DNA of 64,000 nt. Origin: Parvibaculum sp. Lineage in GTDB: Bacteria > Pseudomonadota > Alphaproteobacteria > Parvibaculales > Parvibaculaceae. Below, in pieces: positions 38,091 to 44,486 of the stretch (its first letter is position 1; every line of letters begins with the position of its first letter). The DNA lies in contig JAUSMV010000012.1 in NCBI GenBank assembly GCA_030645235.1, forward strand, positions 124,001-188,000. The letters are read 5' to 3'. Below the pieces are notes generated by a model. That model was not told where the DNA came from, did not search any database, and saw only the letters and a program-made list of their open reading frames with translations. Both the position numbers and the translations under genes were made by a program.

Positions 38091-38119
38091 ATGACAGTAG
38101 GGTGACGGTTTGATGACAC
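38091..38119 (-). promoter_or_regulatory. Putative PHO box (three 7-bp direct repeats, 11-bp period)
   Basis: On the plus strand: ATGACAG, 4 nt, GTGACGG, 4 nt, ATGACAC. Read on the minus strand these are GTGTCAT, CCGTCAC and CTGTCAT, each separated by 4 bp, matching the PhoB consensus CTGTCAT-N4-CTGTCAT. The box points toward plcP, and TATATA (38063-38068) could be a -10 for that gene. It also lies 31 bp before the diacylglycerol kinase start, so it may influence both. Confidence 0.65.
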
Positions 38120-38149
38120 GTCGCTATTTGCTTTGAATTGGGGATTTTT

Positions 38150-39070
38150 GTGGCCTTACGCCGTTCGATCCATATCATTCTGAATCCGGTCGCCGGTGCG
38201 CGCCGTTCATATCTGTTGCACGACCTGATAGCGCGGCTCGAAAAGGCAGGTGCCGCTGTCACGCTGGTGGAAACATCGGGACCGGGTGATGCCACCTTGC
38301 TCGCCAAGCGAGCAGCTATGGGTAATCCCGACACTTTGCCTGATGTCATTGTGGCCGCGGGTGGTGACGGCACTATCAACGAAGTGGCGCGCGGCCTCAC
38401 AGGTCAGAGCATCCCGCTTGGTATCGTGCCGCTCGGCACAGCCAATGTGTTGGCGATTGAATTGGGTCTGCGTCCCCGCGCTGCCGAGATTGCCACCATG
38501 CTCCTTGCCGGTCCCGCACGTATCATGGGCACAGGGCTAGTGCAGGGTCGTTTGTTTCTGTTGATGGTCGGTATCGGCTTTGACGGACGCGTTATTCATA
38601 CGGTCAACCCGTCTTTGAAACATCGCTTCGGCAAGGGGGCTGTTATCTGGGCAGGCATTAAAGCGTGGGCGCGCGGGCCGGGGCAATCCATGAGATTGAT
38701 CGTCGATGGCCGCGAAAAACAAGCGCAATGGGTTGTGGTATTGAATGGCCGTTATTTTGCCGGTCCTTATGTGCTCGCGCAAAGTGGTGACATCACGGAA
38801 CCGGGTCTCACGCTTTTCCTTTTTCGTCACGGCTCGCGCTCTGCCTTTGCGCGTTATCTCCTGGCACTCGGTCTTGGTCGTGTTGAGCGTCTCAGTGATG
38901 TTGAAGTCATTGCCGCGCGTCATGTCGAAATTATCGCGGCCGACCGCGCCTCATCTCACATTGAAGTTGAAGTTGACGGCGATGCCGCAGGTGTGTTGCC
39001 GCAGGTGATTGAACAAGGCACAAAAATTCTGCGTCTCGTCGTGCCGTCTTCGTTCGGGGATAAAAACTAA
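38150..39070 (+). CDS. Diacylglycerol kinase family lipid kinase (DgkB/YegS-like)
   Basis: This 306-residue cytoplasmic lipid kinase has the catalytic domain motifs ILNPVAGARRSY, VIVAAGGDGTINEVARGL, VPLGTANVLAIELG, a long RIMGTGLVQGRLFLLMVGIGFDG segment and the C-terminal EVEVDGDAAG. It should phosphorylate diacylglycerol, or a related lipid, to phosphatidic acid. The start is the GTG at 38150, preceded by GGGGA; a TTG at 38138 is in frame. It is divergent from plcP-agt, whose product or substrate is diacylglycerol. Its stop overlaps the stop of the convergent transglycosylase gene by 4 bp. Confidence 0.88.
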   Translation: MALRRSIHIILNPVAGARRSYLLHDLIARLEKAGAAVTLVETSGPGDATLLAKRAAMGNPDTLPDVIVAAGGDGTINEVARGLTGQSIPLGIVPLGTANVLAIELGLRPRAAEIATMLLAGPARIMGTGLVQGRLFLLMVGIGFDGRVIHTVNPSLKHRFGKGAVIWAGIKAWARGPGQSMRLIVDGREKQAQWVVVLNGRYFAGPYVLAQSGDITEPGLTLFLFRHGSRSAFARYLLALGLGRVERLSDVEVIAARHVEIIAADRASSHIEVEVDGDAAGVLPQVIEQGTKILRLVVPSSFGDKN

Positions 39071-40137
39071 AGCAGCGGCGATGCGTCGGCCAGCATCGTG
39101 GCCGCGCCATGTTGCGCGCCTGTCTCGCCAATTTCTGAGACAGAAAGCGCCGTTTCTGCTGATGTCGCCTCTTTGGCAGCTTGCTGAACCGGGGCGTTGT
39201 TATTCATGACTTGCGGCGCAGGCCTGTCAGCCTGTGCGGTCAAATCGGCAAAATCACTGTCAGCAATCGTGAGGCGCAGTCCAACGCCGCCGCCCGCTGT
39301 TTCACGCACCTGCGCCATTTGCGTACCATCAAGTACCTTGGGGGCAGGGCGCACAACAACGCGCGCAGGTGTTGTTATGACCGCAGAGGTCAAATTTGCT
39401 TGCGTGAACACCGGCTCGTCCTGCGTCTGGCGTAATTGCGCCGTCACTTGTGCCTGAGCTTGTTCGCGCAGCACATGAGCGAGTTGCGAAATGCGCGCAT
39501 GCTGATCGGTCCAGACGTCGATGACGCGGGCAAAGTAAGGGCCGTTGCGCGTTTTTGTCTGCGAGTGATAGGCGGCAATTGCCTTGGGCCATGAGTTTGT
39601 GCGGCTGTGGAGTTGTTTTAGGAACTCCGCGCCATAAGCGACATTGGTGATGGGATCGAAAGCCGCATTGAGGTCGGCAAAGGCGTTTGGGTGATAGCGC
39701 ATATTGATCTGCATGCAGCCGACGTCAAAGCTCCTGACACCGCGCTTCATCAAAAGACGTGCAGCTTTCACGGCTTCGCTTTTCGATTTGAAATAGAATG
39801 ATTGCCCTTCGGCATTGATTGTCCAGGGCCAGGGTCGTGTCTTTTTGGTTTTAGGATTGAAGCGGCCTGATTCAACCATGGCGACGGAGAAGAGAACGGC
39901 GCGCGGTAGGCGCTGCGCCATTTCAGTGGCGACGGTTGCCCGTTCGCAGAAGGCCCAGACGGACAGCGGCGTGTCTGTAATCTCGACGGTCTTGGCTTTG
40001 ACGGACGCGGAGGGTGTGGCGCTCGCCGGTGTCGCGGCATGGGCCGACATGGAGATGCTTGCGGCCAGGCAGAGTCCTGCTGTCACTGCTCGAAAGGCAA
40101 TGCGCTTTGTTCCGCCTGATCGCTGATGCTGATGCAT
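39067..40137 (-). CDS. Lytic transglycosylase, SLT domain
   Basis: This 356-residue secreted murein-active protein has a signal peptide ending near SAHA (about residue 34), a short Ala/Ser/Pro linker and an SLT domain (about 60-210): LFSVAMVESGRFNP with the catalytic Glu, GVRSFDVGCMQINMRYHP, FDPITNVAYGAEFLKQL and AIAAYHSQT. The C-terminal 150 residues are Gln/Ala-rich and probably disordered. It should cleave glycan strands of peptidoglycan in the periplasm. The ATG at 40137 is chosen over a TTG at 40158 because it gives a normal signal peptide. Confidence 0.88.
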   Translation of the reverse strand: MHQHQRSGGTKRIAFRAVTAGLCLAASISMSAHAATPASATPSASVKAKTVEITDTPLSVWAFCERATVATEMAQRLPRAVLFSVAMVESGRFNPKTKKTRPWPWTINAEGQSFYFKSKSEAVKAARLLMKRGVRSFDVGCMQINMRYHPNAFADLNAAFDPITNVAYGAEFLKQLHSRTNSWPKAIAAYHSQTKTRNGPYFARVIDVWTDQHARISQLAHVLREQAQAQVTAQLRQTQDEPVFTQANLTSAVITTPARVVVRPAPKVLDGTQMAQVRETAGGGVGLRLTIADSDFADLTAQADRPAPQVMNNNAPVQQAAKEATSAETALSVSEIGETGAQHGAATMLADASPLL

Positions 40138-40413
40138 CCCCAACCCCCAAAATCCCAAATATCAAAAGTACCTAGCTGCAATTTACAGAGGCCCATTTTG
40201 CCTAAGGGGTCTTAAGGAAGGTTTGCTGGCTGTTTGGAATCATTAAAAGTGTGATTCGTTGCGTTCGCACCTAAATTTGGGTGCGCTGCACAAAAAAATT
40301 TATGTCAAATATATTATATTTTTCAATTATTTACGATAATTTTGAATATGACGTCAACGTATGTTGTCTAAATCGCTCTTGTTTCTTGTGCAGCGCAATG
40401 TATATTTTATCTT
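40138..40413. other. AT-rich intergenic region
   Basis: This is the upstream region of the transglycosylase gene on the minus strand and of the small RNA on the plus strand. Bases 40290-40410 are strongly AT-rich. GTGCGCTGCACA near 40280-40291 and TGTGCAGCGC near 40387 look like partly inverted copies that could be a shared binding site. No reading frame here is convincing. Confidence 0.35.
40379..40406 (+). promoter_or_regulatory. Candidate promoter for the small RNA
   Basis: TTGTTT (40379-40384) and TATATT (40401-40406) are 16 bp apart, placing a start near 40414. TATTTT or TTTTAT slightly downstream could be the real -10. It is weak evidence alone but consistent with the structured RNA that follows. 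Confidence 0.4.
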
Positions 40414-40507
40414 GTGACACCGGTTGAGTTTACTCCCGATGTCGCAGCCCTTCTTGGGCGTTTCCTCCCTAAACTTGGGCCCCGGTTTTGCCGGGGCCCC
40501 TTTTTTT
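40414..40507 (+). ncRNA. Small RNA resembling the alphaproteobacterial suhB/MmgR (alpha-r8) family
   Basis: This intergenic stand-alone transcription unit shows a short 5' part, a hairpin GCCC-TTCTT-GGGC (40447-40459), an unpaired CGTTTCCTCCCTAAACTT segment with an anti-Shine-Dalgarno CCTCCC, and a terminator hairpin. This order and the GGGCGTTTCCTCCCTAAAC core match what I recall of the suhB/MmgR family, known trans-acting, Hfq-associated RNAs of alphaproteobacteria. The 5' end is approximate. Targets are unknown here. Confidence 0.7.
40477..40507 (+). terminator. Rho-independent terminator of the small RNA
   Basis: GGGCCCCGG and CCGGGGCCC form a perfect 9-bp stem with a TTTTG loop, followed by CTTTTTTT. 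It lies 24 bp before the stop of the convergent amidohydrolase gene. Confidence 0.92.
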
Positions 40508-40531
40508 GTCCAAAGGGCAAAAAGGGGAGTT

Positions 40532-41494
40532 TTATTCGGCCGCGCCGCGTGTCGAGCCTGTGAGGCTCACAATGTCGAGTTTGCTGAGTTCGGCCACAAA
40601 ACTCGACATATCAGCCCGCAGACGCTTCAGGCCGGGCCCGCGTTGCAGGCGCGCTTCATCCATATAGAGGCCGCGGTTGATCTCGATTTGCAGCGCGTGC
40701 AGCCCGCGTGCAGGCCGTCCGTAATGCTCGGTGTTGAAGCCACCGGCATAGGGGTTGTTGCGTGTCGTGTTGTAGCCCAGACGCTTCAGAATGCGCTCGG
40801 CGGTCTCTGTGATCTCGCTGGCGCAGGCCGTGCCATAGCGGTCGCCCAGGACAATGTCAGGCCGGTTCGCGCCCGTGTCATCGTCGCCCGGCCCGCCGAC
40901 TGACGGCATGGAGTGGCAATCGATGAGCAAAGCCCCGCCAAATTGCTTATGCGCGTCTTCGAGCAAGCCCCGCAATGTGTCGTGAAAAGGCATATACAGC
41001 AGGCGGATTCTGCGTTCTGCCTCGGCGTAGGTCAGCGGCTCGCGGTAAATCTCTGTGGCGTCGGCCACCACGCGTGCAATGGTGCCGAGCCCTCCAGCTA
41101 CGCGCAGAGAGCGTGTGTTCACATGCGGCGGCAGCGGCTCGTCAAACATTGCGGGGTCGAGCTCGTAGGGTTCGCGATTGGCGTCGAGATAGGCGCGGGG
41201 AAAATGCGCATGCATCAGTGGTGCGCCCAGCGCCACAACACCTGCGAATATTTCTTCGACAAAGCAATCTTCCGAGCGGCGCAGCGTCACCGGATCAAGG
41301 TTTGAGCTTTCGACGAAGGACGATGGATAGACGCGGCCGCTATGGGGCGATGAAAAGACAAAAGGTAATTTGGCTCGCACGGGCCGCTGCACCGAGATGG
41401 GGCGCTCATAGAGTTCGCGCTCGTCCGACGCAATCTTCGGCGCGGGCGCTCCGTCGATTGGCGTCTGCGGTTTCTTGCGCGGGATCAGGTCCAT
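40532..41494 (-). CDS. N-formylglutamate amidohydrolase family protein
   Basis: This 320-residue zinc hydrolase of the FGase (HutG-type) family has LPFVFSSPHSGRVYP, PRAYLDANREPYELDP, LIDCHSMPSVGG and GLHALQIEINRGLYMDE. It should split N-formylglutamate, or a related acyl amino acid, to glutamate and formate. The usual histidine-degradation genes are absent, so the role may be wider than histidine catabolism. It is divergent from cpdR, with about 300 bp between. Confidence 0.88.
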   Translation of the reverse strand: MDLIPRKKPQTPIDGAPAPKIASDERELYERPISVQRPVRAKLPFVFSSPHSGRVYPSSFVESSNLDPVTLRRSEDCFVEEIFAGVVALGAPLMHAHFPRAYLDANREPYELDPAMFDEPLPPHVNTRSLRVAGGLGTIARVVADATEIYREPLTYAEAERRIRLLYMPFHDTLRGLLEDAHKQFGGALLIDCHSMPSVGGPGDDDTGANRPDIVLGDRYGTACASEITETAERILKRLGYNTTRNNPYAGGFNTEHYGRPARGLHALQIEINRGLYMDEARLQRGPGLKRLRADMSSFVAELSKLDIVSLTGSTRGAAE

Positions 41495-41795
41495 GAGGGG
41501 GTCGGTTTCCGCCGGAAATTCGCTGGGGTGGGGCGTTGTCGGGCAAGCCTAACATGCCACTCTGAGCGGAGCGACAGGGTGAGGCCTCCGAAACAGGGGA
41601 CAAATGTGCATATAGGGTGCTTTTCACGCCACTGAAACCCGGCTGCCATACTGCTTTAGGTTAAGTCTCTTGGCCGGACAAAGTTAACCAGTGTTCACGA
41701 CCCGTTTACCAATTAAACCTAGATTGGCTGCGGGTGTTCCGGTGCTTTCGGGCAGGATCCGGAATAAGATGGACTGACAGGGACGGGCTGGACCA
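41495..41795. promoter_or_regulatory. Divergent region upstream of cpdR with CtrA-like half-sites
   Basis: No gene is seen in these 301 bp. TTAACCA (41684-41690) matches a CtrA half-site, and TTTACCAATTAAAC (41705-41718) is a second TTAA-containing candidate about 80-110 bp before cpdR. GGTTAAG near 41659 is a third TTAA. None has a full TTAA-N7-TTAA, so control by CtrA is only suggested. Confidence 0.35.
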
Positions 41796-42155
41796 ATGGC
41801 GCGCATTTTACTTGCTGAAGACGATGATTCAATGCGCCGCTTTCTGGCCAAAGCGTTGGAAAATGCCGGCCATCAGGTCGAATCTTTTGGCAATGGCGAC
41901 GATGCTCATAACAAACTCAAAGACGATATCTTTGATATTCTGCTGACCGATATTGTCATGCCGGAAATGGACGGCATTGAGCTTGCGCGCCGCGCTGCCG
42001 AACTCGACCCGACCCTCAAAATCATGTTTATCACCGGCTTTGCCGCCGTGGCGCTGAACCCCGAAAGCGACGCTCCCAAAGATGCCAAGGTGCTGTCAAA
42101 GCCCTTCCATCTGCGTGATCTTGTGGCCGAAGTTGAGCGGCTGATGGCGGCCTGA
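41796..42155 (+). CDS. cpdR: Cell-cycle response regulator CpdR
   Basis: This 119-residue single-domain receiver starts MARILLAEDDDSMRRFLAKA and has the phospho-Asp at Asp52 (LLTDIVMPEMDG), the FITGFAAVAL segment and LSKPFHLRDLVAEVERL, matching Caulobacter CpdR almost throughout. Unphosphorylated CpdR is the adaptor that primes the ClpXP protease for cell-cycle substrates; phosphorylation by the CckA-ChpT relay shuts it off. The protein ends in Ala-Ala, which can itself be a ClpXP degron. It is preceded by CtrA-like half-sites and followed by tRNA-Val. Confidence 0.93.
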   Translation: MARILLAEDDDSMRRFLAKALENAGHQVESFGNGDDAHNKLKDDIFDILLTDIVMPEMDGIELARRAAELDPTLKIMFITGFAAVALNPESDAPKDAKVLSKPFHLRDLVAEVERLMAA

Positions 42156-42293
42156 AGAGCGCTCTGATGCGGCATTTGTGGGCCTGATTAAAACCATAGG
42201 CAAAACCGCCTCTTCTGACTTGTCTTTGCCCGATAACCCCGATATACGGTCCGTCTTAAGCTGGTAATGCGTTTCCGGCGACCGCATGGCAAT

Positions 42294-42368
42294 GGGCGTG
42301 TAGCTCAGCGGGAGAGCACTTCGTTGACATCGAAGGGGTCACAGGTTCAATCCCTGTCACGCCCACCA
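42294..42368 (+). tRNA. tRNA-Val (GAC anticodon)
   Basis: A full cloverleaf: acceptor GGGCGTG/CACGCCC, D arm GCTCAGCGGGAGAGC, anticodon stem CTTCG/CGAAG with loop TTGACAT (anticodon GAC), variable loop GGGTC, T arm ACAGG-TTCAATC-CCTGT, and an encoded ACCA end. It reads GUC/GUU valine codons. Confidence 0.97.
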
Positions 42369-42382
42369 TTGCCACCACCCAA

Positions 42383-43000
42383 TCAGATGCAAAAACCCCA
42401 GGCTCGCGTCATCGCCACGGCGAAGGCGGTAATGTGCTGTTCAATCGGCAAAGCGCGCCCGTTAAAGAGCAACAACAGCGCGAGAGGCAGCAACGGTGCG
42501 AGCGCCAGCGGGTTTGCAATCGCTGGTTTTGTCTGCGGTTTGATCTGCCAGAGCAAAATTGCAGGTGCGATAAGCCCGACGAGACTGCCGAGTACGACTT
42601 CCGGTGCTGAATGTGCGTGAACAATCAGACGTGAAAAAGCAATGAGTGCGGCAAAGGCAAAGCCCGCGCTGAGGATCGCCCATTTCTGCCAGGCGGGTCG
42701 GTTGAGCTTGGCTTCCAGCACGGCATAGCCACCAAAGGCCGCAAAGCCCGCTGCTGCGTGCCCGCTCGGGCTGCGCAGGCCCCATCCCGGCAGCAAATGT
42801 CCGCAAGGTACAAAGACAAGCTTTAGCAACAAAACGACGCCCAGCGTCATCCCAATGGCAAGGAGCCATGTCCGTGCCTCGCGGCGTGCCTCGCCCATCC
42901 ATAGGGCGGCAGCCACCGCCAGTGCAAAAGGCAGGATGAAACTCTGATCGCCGAATTTGGTGAGGAGTTCAAAAAACCGGATGAGGGACACCAGATACAC
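42383..43000 (-). CDS. PAP2 family membrane phosphatase
   Basis: This 205-residue polytopic membrane protein of the type 2 phosphatidic acid phosphatase superfamily has the motif RSPSGHAAAGFAAFGGY (motif 2 PSGH) and AFSRLIVHAHSAPEVVLGSLVG, a motif 3 in which the usual final Asp appears as Glu. The first KxxxxxxRP motif is not obvious. It may dephosphorylate undecaprenyl pyrophosphate, phosphatidic acid or lipid A. The start is GTG at 43000 without a clear Shine-Dalgarno, so it is uncertain. Confidence 0.78.
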   Translation of the reverse strand: MYLVSLIRFFELLTKFGDQSFILPFALAVAAALWMGEARREARTWLLAIGMTLGVVLLLKLVFVPCGHLLPGWGLRSPSGHAAAGFAAFGGYAVLEAKLNRPAWQKWAILSAGFAFAALIAFSRLIVHAHSAPEVVLGSLVGLIAPAILLWQIKPQTKPAIANPLALAPLLPLALLLLFNGRALPIEQHITAFAVAMTRAWGFCI

Positions 43001-43364
43001 TTTTCAAACAGGGGTAATGGGCAAGCGGAAGGGGGGACTCTGACCGGCAAAACATAAGATGAGGTATAATCACGGCAGAAAAACGCGAAACGGCCTGTTT
43101 CTGTTTTGTATTCTTGTGATCGGGCTGGTGATTGCCCTCAATTTGCCATTTCACTCGGCGTCAAACTCACCTATTTGAAATAGGGAGGTTTGCTTAGCAA
43201 TTGTCGCTAGGGCGGGCGGAGTCTGTTGAGACGGACCGCACGGGTGATATTGTTTGCTCTTAATTATAAATTCTGCCCGTGACCCCTCCCCACGAGTGTC
43301 ATCCGGCAGTTCAAAAAAAGACGTTACAGGGATTGTTGCGGCGTAAGCCGTTTCATTGGATTGA
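43001..43364. other. Intergenic region between PAP2 and RND adaptor genes
   Basis: These 364 bp hold the upstream regions of both flanking divergent genes. The only gene candidate is a 39-codon membrane peptide (43059-43178, listed separately). The part from 43179 to 43364 shows no clear repeat, operator or RNA structure that I can support. Confidence 0.4.
43059..43178 (+). CDS. Possible small single-TM membrane peptide
   Basis: This 39-residue frame starts MRYNHGRKTRNG and continues with a strongly hydrophobic helix (LFLFCILVIGLVIALNLPF) and a short polar tail. The positive N terminus and single helix are typical of small membrane proteins. There is no good Shine-Dalgarno directly upstream; GGAAGGGGGG lies about 20 bp before the ATG. 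It could be chance. Confidence 0.3.
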   Translation: MRYNHGRKTRNGLFLFCILVIGLVIALNLPFHSASNSPI

Positions 43365-44474
43365 ATGGCGAGTATGACTAGAAACCGAGCCTTGGGCATC
43401 GGCGCAGCGATTATCGGCCTGTTCGTGGTGATCTATCTCTGGCGCATGTACTGGGAACGAGGCATGGATCACCGCCCGCCTGCGGTGGTTGAAGTCATGC
43501 CCGCCACCACGCGCGACGTTGAAGTGCGTATCTCGGCGCTCGGTACGCTTGACGGCAATCAGTCCATTGTCGTCGCGCCCGAAATTGCTGGTATCGTGAC
43601 AAGCATCGATTTTGTTGACGGCCAGCGCGTTAATCAGGGCGATACGATTATCTCGCTTGATTCAGGTTCACTCAAAGCCCGCGTCATGCAAACAGAAGCC
43701 CGCGTCACCCTTTCGCGCGCCAATTATGACCGCGCCTCGCGCCTGCGCAAGCAAGGCTCAGGTACAGAGCGTGCGCTTGATGAAGCGCTCAATGATATGC
43801 GCTCGGCTGAAGCTGATATGGCGTCTGCTAAAGCCGATCTCGACAAGGCGAATATCCGTGCGCCCTTCACCGGCCTTATCGGTTTGCGTCAGGTGAGCCT
43901 CGGTCAATATCTCCAGCCTGGTGCGCCCATCGCGACGCTTGCTGACGTTGACAATATGCGCATCGACTTCCGCGTGTCGGAAGTCTTCCTCACCGAAATC
44001 AACAAAGACCAGAGCGTCAGCGTTACCTTTGATGCTTTGCCGGGTGAGGTCTTCACCGGCATCATCACCGCGATTGATCCCGTCATCGATGTGTCGGGTC
44101 GCGCCATTTCCGTGCGTGCCTCTTTGAAGAATGACGCAGGTAAATTGCGTCCGGGTATCTTTGGTCGCGTCAGCATCGTCACGGCCAATCATCATTCGGT
44201 TGTCTTGCCCGAAAGTGCGCTCGTGCCGCAAAAGACCGGCGACAAGGCTGTCTTCGTCGTTGTTGATAAGGGTGAGCAGGGCAAGATTGCCGAATTGCAC
44301 CCTGTTGTCACCGGCGAGCGTATGACGGGCGAAGTTGAAATCCGCTCGGGCGTCAAAGAAGGCGATCTCGTTGTTACGGCGGGTCAGCTCAAAATCCGCC
44401 CTAATGATGTTGTCGAGCCGCGCGCGCCCGTTACTCAGGATAAAGCTGCACCTGCCACCGATCATAAGAGCTGA
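43365..44474 (+). CDS. RND efflux periplasmic adaptor (membrane fusion protein)
   Basis: This 369-residue adaptor has an N-terminal membrane anchor (LGIGAAIIGLFVVIYLW, about 6-22), a lipoyl-like half (GTLDGNQSIVVAPEIAGIVTSI and IRAPFTGLIGLRQVSLGQYL), an alpha-helical hairpin (about 100-150), a beta-barrel domain (DNMRIDFRVSEVFLTEI) and a membrane-proximal domain. It links the inner-membrane pump to an outer-membrane channel. No TolC-like gene is present, so a channel elsewhere must be used. The pump gene follows 12 bp after the stop. The ATG at 43365 is used; 43374 is an alternative. Confidence 0.92.
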   Translation: MASMTRNRALGIGAAIIGLFVVIYLWRMYWERGMDHRPPAVVEVMPATTRDVEVRISALGTLDGNQSIVVAPEIAGIVTSIDFVDGQRVNQGDTIISLDSGSLKARVMQTEARVTLSRANYDRASRLRKQGSGTERALDEALNDMRSAEADMASAKADLDKANIRAPFTGLIGLRQVSLGQYLQPGAPIATLADVDNMRIDFRVSEVFLTEINKDQSVSVTFDALPGEVFTGIITAIDPVIDVSGRAISVRASLKNDAGKLRPGIFGRVSIVTANHHSVVLPESALVPQKTGDKAVFVVVDKGEQGKIAELHPVVTGERMTGEVEIRSGVKEGDLVVTAGQLKIRPNDVVEPRAPVTQDKAAPATDHKS

Positions 44475-44486
44475 GGGGCAACATAG

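Noticed and set aside
42294-42368. tRNA-Val as an integration site for a genomic island
   Set aside because: No integrase lies nearby and no partial copy of the tRNA 3' end was noticed downstream in the window.
43151-43399. 82-codon frame on the minus strand overlapping the RND adaptor start
   Set aside because: It has no signal, domain or good ribosome site, and it overlaps the well-supported adaptor gene.
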